Shown in pieces: positions 7,892 through 13,742 of a stretch of DNA of 14,089 nt. Made by a program: the position numbers and the translations under genes. The stretch spans positions 1 to 14,089 of the forward strand of contig DATD01000014.1 in assembly GCA_002504525.1 (NCBI GenBank). The letters run 5' to 3'. The notes beneath the pieces are model-generated. The model saw only the letters and a program-made list of their open reading frames with translations. It was not told the DNA's origin and ran no database searches. How positions within the stretch are numbered: the first letter of the stretch is position 1; the number at the start of each line of letters is the position of its first letter. This DNA comes from Methanomassiliicoccus sp. UBA345. GTDB lineage: Archaea > Thermoplasmatota > Thermoplasmata > Methanomassiliicoccales > Methanomassiliicoccaceae.

Positions 7892-8388
7892 GTGTCGTTA
7901 CATTTCTCATTACAGATCACAAAGAGCGAGCTCAAGGGCGGCCGGATCATTCGATGCACGAGCTGGTGAGCCAGGGCCTGTGTCATAGAGGCGAAAAGCG
8001 ATGGTACTTCGGCTTGGATTCGGCGCTGAGACTGAACGGCTAGACATATGAACACTTCGATGCCGAATGCGTCATCACCAATTCGTACTATATCGGCAGG
8101 CCAATCGATATCCTCGGGAAGTCGGTCATGGTCATCGCCTGGAAGGATTCTCTGCTTATCCCCGAGGCCATAAAGTGTATTCGCACCAGCCACGCGGTGA
8201 CGATCCCTGCTCCGATCCGGAGAAGACGGTGCTCGACCTGGCAATCGAAGGTACACTACACGCAGGGGGACCTTGTAGCTCTCCTCCTGGAATATGGTTC
8301 ATCATGCGACCGAGACGTTATTGTGCGATACCTGGAGAGATGTCTGCCCACCTTCAAGGTCTTAGTGGAGGCCTATTATGAATCGTGA
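7892..8388 (+). pseudogene. AbiEi-like type IV antitoxin/regulator, decayed
   Basis: Pieces of one protein are spread over several frames. ITKSELKGGRIIR (from 7916) looks like the end of an N-terminal winged helix. After a frameshift, the frame from 7954 reads MHELVSQGLCHRGEKRWYFG then LDSALRLNG, an in-frame TAG at 8041, and TYEHFDAECVITNSYYIGRP onward. This matches the AbiEi pattern of helix-turn-helix, an xSALxxxGL segment and a VIT...R core. SDPEKTVLDLAIEG, the conserved PEKTLLDL motif, appears in a second frame (about 8213-8254), and the first frame resumes with LVALLLEYGSSC to AYYES at 8388. An intact copy would be the DNA-binding antitoxin that represses its own operon. Bounds are approximate. 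The family call rests on pattern recognition alone. Confidence 0.6.
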
Positions 8389-8546
8389 GTTCATCGTCGA
8401 TGTGAGCAGGAGCATCGGCACGATCGATGCTCAATAATCGTTGCGCCCTCCGATCTCGTGATGACTCGATCGAGATCAACAAGCATCTGAACCAGCTGAA
8501 GAGCGAGACGCGCAGAATAATGGGAAACGGGTTTGAAATGATTTGA
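8378..8546 (+). pseudogene. AbiEii-like nucleotidyltransferase toxin remnant, mostly deleted
   Basis: An ATG at 8378 overlaps the antitoxin remnant's stop by 11 bases, the normal abiEi-abiEii layout. It opens MNREFIVDVSRSIGTIDAQ, the kind of start that precedes the IEKDY segment in AbiEii-type toxins, and hits TAA at 8435. In another frame, DDSIEINKHLNQLKSETRRI and a few more residues run to TGA at 8546 and look like a C-terminal piece. An intact toxin would be about 200-300 residues, so nearly all of the catalytic domain is missing. An inverted repeat (GAGCATCG, 7-base spacer, CGATGCTC, 8410-8432) lies at the break. The assignment depends strongly on the neighbouring antitoxin remnant. Confidence 0.4.
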
Positions 8547-8548
8547 AC

Positions 8549-8563
8549 GAGCGATCAACGCTC
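8549..8563 (-). terminator. Weak stem-loop after the winged-helix gene
   Basis: On the minus strand, nine bases after the regulator stop, GAGCG-TTGAT-CGCTC can form a five-pair hairpin. It is not followed by a clean T-tract, so termination is only a possibility. The hairpin also lies just past the toxin remnant on the plus strand. Confidence 0.2.
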
Positions 8564-8571
8564 TAAGAAAA

Positions 8572-9021
8572 TCACTTCGCCATCATTCCGAGGGCGGCGT
8601 CCGCGCCGGCGGGCACCTCACCCTGTGGCATGGGTGTGCACACCTCGTGGTTGATGTTCATGATCTGCCCGTTCTTCCACGTCACGTTCATGTCAATGCT
8701 TCCGTTGGACAGGTCGACGCTGAAGGTCTTCATCGAGGCCGTGTACATCGAGGCCTTTCCGCGGGTGGAGGTGCGGACCTTTCCGGTTTCTGCCAACAGC
8801 CCGATGGCAGACATCTTCTCGACGATCTTGTAGCAGGTGGCAAGGGGGATCGCGGTAACGGCGGAGATCTCCCTTACGGTGAGCGCCCGGCGGGCGGTCG
8901 CGGCGGCGATGATGAGCACGGAGTTGTCCACGAGAGTTTCTACCAATTCGTCGCGGTGCATGTTGGCCGTCCTTATGGCCTCGAGGATGCAAACCTCTTC
9001 TTGATCTCCAGTAGTACGCAT
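8572..9021 (-). CDS. Winged helix-turn-helix transcriptional regulator
   Basis: A 149-residue protein with a winged helix at about 34-97: helix LIIAAATARR, recognition segment ALTVREISAVTAIPLATCYK (46-65), then IVEKMSAIGLLAE and a basic wing KVRTSTRGKASMYTAS. This resembles ArsR/TrmB-type archaeal regulators. The rest (SVDLSNGSIDMNVTW) looks like a small beta-rich C-terminal part with no obvious ligand motif. I chose the ATG at 9021 because GGAGG sits seven bases upstream (9029-9033). In-frame ATGs at 9066 and 9090 exist, but the latter lies upstream of the transcription start predicted from the TATA box at 9104-9117. A palindrome in the leader suggests autoregulation. The target genes are unknown. 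Confidence 0.85.
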   Translation of the reverse strand: MRTTGDQEEVCILEAIRTANMHRDELVETLVDNSVLIIAAATARRALTVREISAVTAIPLATCYKIVEKMSAIGLLAETGKVRTSTRGKASMYTASMKTFSVDLSNGSIDMNVTWKNGQIMNINHEVCTPMPQGEVPAGADAALGMMAK

Positions 9022-9050
9022 GAGAGTGCCTCCAAACTTTGAGTCTTCCC

Positions 9051-9073
9051 GATTAATAGATAGCATATTAATC
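9051..9073. promoter_or_regulatory. Palindromic operator candidate in the regulator's leader
   Basis: A perfect inverted repeat, GATTAAT at 9051-9057 and ATTAATC at 9067-9073, is separated by nine bases (about 16 bp centre to centre, one and a half helical turns). It lies between the TATA box and the start codon of the winged-helix gene, just downstream of the predicted transcription start, where binding would block transcription. The arms are AT-rich, so chance occurrence is not excluded. Confidence 0.4.
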
Positions 9074-9103
9074 TTTTGAATTGAATCCATCGTTATCTGG
9101 CGT

Positions 9104-9117
9104 GATTATAATAAATT
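9104..9117 (-). promoter_or_regulatory. TATA box for the winged-helix regulator
   Basis: The minus strand reads AATTTATTATAATC, a strong TATA-like element in an AT-rich island. Transcription would start near 9083-9085, giving a leader of about 60 bases that contains the palindrome and the GGAGG ribosome-binding site. This position argues against the farther-upstream ATG at 9090. Confidence 0.5.
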
Positions 9118-9159
9118 GAAAATCAATCAATACAACCGGACTCAAATGAGGAGGAAAGG

Positions 9160-9173
9160 GTGAGACGCCTCAC
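9160..9173 (-). terminator. Small hairpin at the end of the 9170-9412 gene
   Basis: On the minus strand GTGAG-GCGT-CTCAC spans the stop codon and is followed by a pyrimidine-rich CCTTTCCTCCTC. It could act as a weak terminator or may be incidental. Confidence 0.2.
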
Positions 9174-9412
9174 AGCAGGGCTGTGTAGCACTTCTTTTCC
9201 CGAACGTCATCGGTGTCCAATCCTATGATGGGGACAGCCATGACGAACTCCGCCCTCTCGCCCGGGCCGAGGGTCACCTCCCTAGACGCGTTGTACACGC
9301 CGTCATCGGTGCGGACCTCGCAGTGCACGACCTTGTTCTGCGTGAACAGCCGGTCGTTCTTGAGGGCGATGCTGAACCCAACGGCGACGAACGCACCTCG
9401 GTCGTCGAACAC
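9170..9412 (-). CDS. Small hypothetical protein, probably the intact 3' end of a frameshifted gene
   Basis: The frame opens with GTG at 9412 and gives 80 residues with alternating hydrophobic strands: FVAVGFSIALKNDRLF, NKVVHCEVRTDDGVY, REVTLGPGERAEFVMAVPII and a C-terminal VREKKCYTALL. The pattern, a strand pair followed by LGPGExxxF, is that of CARDB/FxLYD-like beta-sandwich repeats that often occur in extracellular or envelope proteins. No signal peptide or membrane segment is visible, and there is no Shine-Dalgarno sequence before the GTG. A second unit with the same pattern lies directly upstream in another frame, so this is more likely the surviving end of a longer protein than a complete gene. 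Function is unknown. Confidence 0.45.
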   Translation of the reverse strand: MFDDRGAFVAVGFSIALKNDRLFTQNKVVHCEVRTDDGVYNASREVTLGPGERAEFVMAVPIIGLDTDDVREKKCYTALL

Positions 9413-9537
9413 TCCTCGACCGACGTCCTCAAGCCGATGACCGGGTAGGCGAACGCAAGAAAAGTTACCGTGGCATGAGCGCCGACGGCGAGCCTGAGCC
9501 TCCCGCTTCCTGCGATAGAAGCGCTTGTGCGCTCATG
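9413..9537 (-). pseudogene. Upstream repeat unit of the frameshifted beta-repeat gene
   Basis: In a different minus frame from the 80-residue ORF, the DNA reads SASIAGSGRLRLAVGAHATV then TFLAFAYPVIGLRTSVEECS. This aligns with the downstream unit: VGAHATVTF with PGERAEF, AYPVIGLRTSV with AVPIIGLDTDDV, and a Cys-x-Thr near the end of both. The two are similar in protein, not in DNA, as expected for an old tandem duplication. The frame is closed upstream by TAG at 9538-9540 and shifts relative to the downstream unit around 9400-9430. The N-terminal part of the original protein is not recognisable. Confidence 0.4.
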
Positions 9538-9599
9538 CTATCAGGCAGAAGGCCGAACGAATGAAGATGACCTCACGGGCGTATCTGTAGAACGATGTA

Positions 9600-9614
9600 A
9601 GATCATGAGATCAT
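9600..9614. repeat. Short direct repeat AGATCAT
   Basis: AGATCAT occurs twice, eight bases apart, followed by an 8-bp palindrome CACATGTG at about 9620-9627. It lies in the otherwise featureless 137-bp gap (9538-9674) after the DUF268 gene, where I see no gene. Significance is unclear. Confidence 0.25.
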
Positions 9615-9674
9615 ATGCGCACATGTGCTCAGCCCCTTTATTTACAGAGGATGCGGGGATCGATGAGCGATGCG

Positions 9675-10427
9675 TCATCTCTTCCTGAACCAGAAACAGC
9701 CGCAGCCGTACTCTTGCTCATCTACCAGCTCAGGTGGCGCATCGCTGATAATGCCCTTATCTGGTTGCTCGTCGGGGATGAGCGCGAAATCCACTAGCTT
9801 CAGTTCGGAGAACAGGCCCCGCGCCTGCTCGAACGAATATACGCGGTGAGCGTTGAATGCCACCTTCGGTCGACCCACAGGCACCGCGATGAGAAGGTTC
9901 CCTCCCGGGCTGAGCACGCGCTCCAGCTCCCGGCACGCCTTGATGTCTCCGTTGGGATCGAGGGAATCGCCATATCGGCCTAGGCCGATATGTTCGATGA
10001 CATGCAGGCACGATAGGGAACGAAGGCTGCCGTCCGAGAACGGTAGCGCCATCAGATCGCCCTTTCGGCAGTCGAGGCCCTCCAGGCGGACGTCGGCTGG
10101 CCGATAGTCGTAGAACTCGACCGGAACGAACGCAGAAACGGTGGTGCAGAAGTTCAGCGAGGACGAAATGTCAACATGTTTCTCTGGTTTGGTCCTCGCC
10201 AGCACCCTGGCCCCCCAGGCGACGTGGTAGAGATAGTGAGGATCGAACCCGGTGGCCGCTGTCTTCTCGTTTGTGATAGGATAGAGGTCCTCTTCGCGGG
10301 GGGCGGCCCGGCCAAGCTCGTCGGACATTCGCACGAACTCGTTAAACTCGCTCCGGAACGCCTGCTTTATCGGCACGTACCGGATGCCGTTGACCGCGTC
10401 GTTGAAAACCCTCCTGAACAGACCCAT
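9675..10427 (-). CDS. DUF268 family methyltransferase-like protein
   Basis: A 250-residue member of the DUF268 family, a methyltransferase-like group commonly encoded in surface-polysaccharide loci. Diagnostic blocks are HVDISSSLNFCTTVSAFVPV (84-103), EFYDYRPADVRLEGL (104-118), LPFSDGSLRSLSCLHVIEHI (128-147), GLGRYGDSLDPNGD (148-161), LSPGGNLLIAVPVGRP (172-187) and the C-terminal DEQEYGCGCFWF (236-247). The block after the first resembles a Rossmann methyltransferase core (xxLPFxDGSxxxLxxxHVIEHI), with an altered SAM site. A TTG at 10457 opens the frame, but the ATG at 10427 fits the TATA box at 10460-10467 with a short leader. It sits between the debris zone and sufB. A role in glycan modification is inferred from the family. 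Confidence 0.9.
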   Translation of the reverse strand: MGLFRRVFNDAVNGIRYVPIKQAFRSEFNEFVRMSDELGRAAPREEDLYPITNEKTAATGFDPHYLYHVAWGARVLARTKPEKHVDISSSLNFCTTVSAFVPVEFYDYRPADVRLEGLDCRKGDLMALPFSDGSLRSLSCLHVIEHIGLGRYGDSLDPNGDIKACRELERVLSPGGNLLIAVPVGRPKVAFNAHRVYSFEQARGLFSELKLVDFALIPDEQPDKGIISDAPPELVDEQEYGCGCFWFRKR

Positions 10428-10459
10428 CCCGCCAACCGTCGCCCGAGATACGTTCAAAA

Positions 10460-10467
10460 GATATAAC
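10460..10467 (-). promoter_or_regulatory. TATA box for the DUF268 gene
   Basis: The minus strand reads GTTATATC just after the sufB stop codon. Transcription would begin near 10437, about ten bases before the ATG at 10427. This favours that start over the TTG at 10457 and suggests the gene is transcribed independently of sufCB. Confidence 0.4.
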
Positions 10468-10487
10468 GAAGAGGTTGGGAAGTGGTT

Positions 10488-11714
10488 TCAGCCCTTGGAT
10501 AGCTCGGCCTGGGCGATGGTCTTGTCGATCTCCGCCTTCAGCTCCTCCGGGATGTTCCGGATGCCGACCTCCAGGAAGCCGCGGACGATCATGCCGACCG
10601 CCTCGTCCTCCGACAGGCCGCGGGACATGATGTACTCCACCTGGTCCCTCGCGATCTTTCCGAGCGACGCCTCGTGCGTCATCTCCACGTCCGGGACGTG
10701 CGCCTCCAGCTCCGGGATGGCGATGTTGACGCCCTTCTCGCCGAGAATGAGGCCGCGGCATTCCAGATGCGCCTTGATGCCCGCGGCCTTGCCGACCAGC
10801 GAGCCGCGGTTGATGACGCTGCCGCCGGTCGTCAGCGAGCGGGAGATGATCTCGGCGCGGGAGCCGACGCCGCTCAGAATCGCTTTCGAGCCAAGATCCA
10901 GGTCCGCTCCTGGCTGGGCGACCGCCACGGTGTTGAACTGCGCCACCGAGTTGCGGCCGGCCAGGTGCGCGGTCGGGTACGTCTGCACCGAACGGACCTT
11001 CTTGAGAATGACGTAGTTGTTCACGTACGAGGCGTTGTCCTCGACCAGGATGCCGGTCCTAGGCCGCACTCCGATCTGCTCTGCCCAGTTGTGGATCATG
11101 GTGAACGTCAGCTTCCCGCCCTTCTTGACGTAGAACTCCGAGATCCCCATGTGGATGGCTGCCTCGACACCCTTCTGCGATACGCAGCCGGTGACGACCT
11201 CCAGCGAGGCGCCCTCCTCCACGATGATGATGTTATGCACCATCTGGGCGGTGTTCTGCTTGCCGACCAGCAGGCAGGTCTGTATAGGCATCTTTACCTG
11301 CTGGCCCGGAAGCGCTCGGATGAAGTAGCCGGGAGCGTCCGTCAGGTACGTCGCGGCGGTGTACTTGTCGGCGTCCGGCTGCACCAGCTTCCACGAGTAC
11401 TCGTTCAGCCAGTCGTGCTTCTGCAGCGCCGCCCGGATGTCCATCAGCTCGTAGCTCTTGGAGGCGGCGCTGTGCGCCACCATCGAGTTGTCCAGCACGA
11501 TGAGGCTGCCCTCGCGGCCCTCGCCCGACGGAACCACGCCGGAGCGGAGCATGGCCTCCTGCGCATCGTCCGACAGCTCTTCGAGGGACGGCACCTCTGG
11601 AATGTCGTGAGCGCCCTCGCGGAACCTGGACAGGTCGATGTCCTCGCCCAGCGCGGCTTTCTTGGTCCGCGCGGCCTCCGCACGCTTCCTCAGTTCTGCT
11701 TCACTAGTCGACAT
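10488..11714 (-). CDS. sufB: SufB/SufD-family Fe-S cluster assembly scaffold
   Basis: The scaffold partner of the SufC ATPase, on which iron-sulfur clusters are built in the cytoplasm before transfer to target proteins. It has 408 residues, shorter than bacterial SufB (about 480-500) and close to the archaeal SufB/SmsB form. The beta-helix core runs from about 150 to 340, with VIINRGSLVG-type repeats (SVINRGSLVG 299-308). The C-terminal helical domain carries THEASLGKI (346-354) and YIMSRGLSEDEA (361-372). Cys319 (HLECRGLIL) and Glu348 (THEAS) are 29 residues apart, matching E. coli SufB Cys405 and Glu434, so the catalytic pair appears kept. The ATG at 11714 has GAGGAG eight bases upstream and overlaps sufC by 25 bases. 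The frame is open further upstream only inside sufC. Confidence 0.95.
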   Translation of the reverse strand: MSTSEAELRKRAEAARTKKAALGEDIDLSRFREGAHDIPEVPSLEELSDDAQEAMLRSGVVPSGEGREGSLIVLDNSMVAHSAASKSYELMDIRAALQKHDWLNEYSWKLVQPDADKYTAATYLTDAPGYFIRALPGQQVKMPIQTCLLVGKQNTAQMVHNIIIVEEGASLEVVTGCVSQKGVEAAIHMGISEFYVKKGGKLTFTMIHNWAEQIGVRPRTGILVEDNASYVNNYVILKKVRSVQTYPTAHLAGRNSVAQFNTVAVAQPGADLDLGSKAILSGVGSRAEIISRSLTTGGSVINRGSLVGKAAGIKAHLECRGLILGEKGVNIAIPELEAHVPDVEMTHEASLGKIARDQVEYIMSRGLSEDEAVGMIVRGFLEVGIRNIPEELKAEIDKTIAQAELSKG

Positions 11715-12439
11715 TCCACACACTCCTCGTATCCGTTGTTCCTGATCTCGCGCAGCAGCTCCCGCGGATTCCCGGAGCATGCCACGGTCCCGTCGCACAG
11801 CACGTAGCCGCGGTCCGCTTCGATGAAGTCCAATATCTGGCCGGTGTGAGTGATGACGAGCGCGCTCTTGCCTTCGGCAGAGCGCTTTCCGGCGCACTTG
11901 ACCCCGCCGGTCAGCAGGTCGTGTATCATGGTGCCGACCTTCTCGATGCTCTCCAGGTCCACCCCGGACTCCGGCTCATCGAGCATGTACATGCAGGGGT
12001 TCTGCGCCGCTAGCTGCAGCAGCTCGGAGCGCTTGATCTCGCCGCCTGAGAAGCCCACGTTGACGTCCCGCTCCAGGAACCGCTTCATGTTCAGCGTATC
12101 GGCCAGCTGGTCGGGGTCCCGCTTTCCGCGCGAGGTGATGCGCAGCATGTCGCGAAGCTGTACTCCGACCAGGTTGGGGGGGCGCTGCGACATGAGGCCG
12201 ATACCGCGCTGCGCGCGCTCATGCACCGGAAGGTTGGTGATGTCCTCGTCATTAAAAATGATCTGGCCTTCTATGACCCGGTAATTGCCCAGTCCCATGA
12301 TGGTGTTGAGCAGCGACGATTTGCCGGAGCCGTTGGGCCCGAACAGCACGCTGGTGGAGCCTGACGGAACGGAGAGGGAGACGTTCTTCAACACCCTCCT
12401 GTTCCCGACCTCCACTGTCAGGTTCTCGATCTCGAGCAT
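11690..12439 (-). CDS. sufC: SufC Fe-S assembly ATPase
   Basis: The ABC-type ATPase that drives conformational change in the SufB scaffold during cluster assembly; it is cytosolic and not a transporter subunit. The 249 residues show Walker A GPNGSGKS (34-41), a Q-loop in GLMSQRPPNL (81-90), the SufC-style signature VGFSGGEIKRSELLQLAAQN (128-147), Walker B MYMLDEPESGVD (150-161) and the H-loop His198 (VITHTG). A Cys is present in the insert KCAGKRSAEGKS (181-192) before the H-loop, a region where SufC proteins vary. It is the first gene of a two-gene operon with sufB. No sufD, sufS, sufE or iscU homologue is visible in the window. Confidence 0.96.
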   Translation of the reverse strand: MLEIENLTVEVGNRRVLKNVSLSVPSGSTSVLFGPNGSGKSSLLNTIMGLGNYRVIEGQIIFNDEDITNLPVHERAQRGIGLMSQRPPNLVGVQLRDMLRITSRGKRDPDQLADTLNMKRFLERDVNVGFSGGEIKRSELLQLAAQNPCMYMLDEPESGVDLESIEKVGTMIHDLLTGGVKCAGKRSAEGKSALVITHTGQILDFIEADRGYVLCDGTVACSGNPRELLREIRNNGYEECVECRLVKQN

Positions 12440-12470
12440 GGTCCTACCAACCCTTCGACAGCATTGACGG

Positions 12471-12484
12471 ACTAATTAACTTTT
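12471..12484 (-). promoter_or_regulatory. TATA/BRE-like promoter for sufCB
   Basis: The minus strand reads AAAAGTTAATTAGT, an A/G-rich BRE followed by a TTAATTA box. Its centre near 12476 predicts transcription from about 12450, a leader of roughly ten bases before the sufC ATG at 12439. It occupies the short gap after the acyltransferase stop. Confidence 0.45.
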
Positions 12485-12524
12485 ACACGGGGACCATCGT
12501 CGCTTCTGCGGACATCGAACGTTC

Positions 12525-13652
12525 TCACACCTGCCGCTGACGCGCCTCCCGTACATCGGCAGGCCGCTTGCGGGCCCTGGTCCTTGCCCTCATTCCGGTC
12601 AGTAGCGGTCCGAAAGGCAGCAGGTTCAGAACGAACAGCGCTGCGATGGACAGGACCATCGTGCCGACGAGCAGGATGACGTAGAAGATCCACTGGTCGG
12701 CGAATATGCCCACCGACCACAGCCGGTTGACGATCACCGCTATGACCAGTATATGGATCAGATAGATCCCGTACGAGTACGTGCCCATCGTCCTGACCGC
12801 TCCGTTCAGCACGCCTTTCCGGGCCAGCAGCCACCGGGACATGCGGTACAGCGGGCCGAGCATGAGGGCCGAGAACGGCAGCACCAGCATGTACCACCAG
12901 AAGCCGGAGCCGAGCACCGTGAGCAGGACGGCGAGCAGCAGGACGATCGGAACGACGATCGGGGAGCCGAGCCTCTTCACCCACGACTCCCACGACGGGG
13001 AGCGCTGCGCCCAGATGCCCAGGGCGAAGAATGGCAAGAAGCCGATGAAGATGCGCCCGGCCACGATGTCCCCGAAGCCGGGTACCGGCTGCGCGACAGA
13101 GTCGATCGCCGCCGCCACCGGCTCCAGCAGGAACGCGTACCACGCCACGTACGCGGCCGTGGATACGGCAAGCATCTCCCACCCTCGTCCGCGCCGCTCC
13201 GATGAGCGCTGCCATCTCGTCAGCAGAGGGAACAGGATATAGAACTGCAGCAGCACGGCGATGAACCAGAAGATGCCGGTGGTGTTGAAGAGGACGACGG
13301 ACCACGCGGCAGTGGACGCCGTGTAGTCTGGAATGGTGATGAAATTGTATATGAGGTACAGCGCGGAGAACGCCAGGTACGGAAGGATGATGACGCTCAG
13401 CCGCCGCCGGTAGAATCCTTTCATGTCGGAAGCGTCGAAGTACCGTAGCGTGAGGACGAAGCCCGACACGAAGAAGAACACCGGAACGCCGAAGTCGGCC
13501 AGGTGCGTCAGGTAGGAGACGATCGGCACGATGATGTTGCTCGCATCGATGGTATTGTAGAACGCGCCGGCGTGGATGGTGACAATGGCCAATATGGCGA
13601 ACCCGCGAAGGAGGTCGAACTCACCTATCCATTTCGTGGCCGTTTCCGTCAT
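12525..13652 (-). CDS. Acyltransferase 3 family membrane protein (OafA/YrhL type)
   Basis: An integral membrane acyltransferase expected to move acetyl or similar groups onto a sugar or other cell-surface molecule. It has 375 residues, about ten hydrophobic segments and no extra C-terminal SGNH domain. The family motif FDLLRGFAILAIVTIHAG (12-29) provides the conserved Arg16 and His27. FVSGFVLTLRYF (61-72), the basic YRRRLSVIILPY (81-92) and TYSYGIYLIHI near residue 290 are also typical. The tail is basic. The ATG at 13652 is preceded by GGATGA with a short spacer. It is transcribed toward sufC and is divergent from the hydrolase on its right. Acylation of the glycan made by the left-hand cluster is possible but unproven. 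Confidence 0.92.
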   Translation of the reverse strand: MTETATKWIGEFDLLRGFAILAIVTIHAGAFYNTIDASNIIVPIVSYLTHLADFGVPVFFFVSGFVLTLRYFDASDMKGFYRRRLSVIILPYLAFSALYLIYNFITIPDYTASTAAWSVVLFNTTGIFWFIAVLLQFYILFPLLTRWQRSSERRGRGWEMLAVSTAAYVAWYAFLLEPVAAAIDSVAQPVPGFGDIVAGRIFIGFLPFFALGIWAQRSPSWESWVKRLGSPIVVPIVLLLAVLLTVLGSGFWWYMLVLPFSALMLGPLYRMSRWLLARKGVLNGAVRTMGTYSYGIYLIHILVIAVIVNRLWSVGIFADQWIFYVILLVGTMVLSIAALFVLNLLPFGPLLTGMRARTRARKRPADVREARQRQV

Positions 13653-13742
13653 TGTTCATCCTATGATAGCCAGTAGATAATATCTCTTTAGATAACAATT
13701 GGATGAGAATGTCGAGCATTTCTTAACCGCCGTAAGCATGTC
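13653..13742. promoter_or_regulatory. Divergent promoter region between acyltransferase and hydrolase
   Basis: A 90-bp AT-rich gap separates two divergent starts. TAGATAA occurs at 13674-13680 and 13689-13695, 15 bp apart, and nested inverted pairs AGATA/TATCT link the two copies. AT-rich boxes face both ways (minus GATATTATCT near 13677-13686, plus TTTAGATA near 13687-13694). It could hold both TATA boxes and a shared regulator site. Confidence 0.35.

Noticed and set aside
7756..8256. Minus-strand open frame of 166 codons across the VOC end and the AbiEi-like remnant
   Set aside because: It overlaps the firm VOC gene, its product has no recognisable domain, and the plus strand carries clear protein-family motifs in the same bases.
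8410..8432. Inverted repeat GAGCATCG/CGATGCTC as a terminator or attachment site
   Set aside because: It has no T-tract and lies within a remnant coding segment. No matching copy was seen nearby, so it is kept only as a note with the toxin remnant.
10674..11807. Plus-strand open frame of 377 codons opposite sufB and the end of sufC
   Set aside because: The product is Arg/His/Asp/Leu-rich with no fold signature, typical of an antisense shadow of a GC-rich gene, and it is wholly antisense to two certain genes.
12472..13305. Minus-strand open frame of 277 codons overlapping the acyltransferase in another frame
   Set aside because: It is rich in Arg, Ala and Gly without domains, and the acyltransferase frame has all family motifs.
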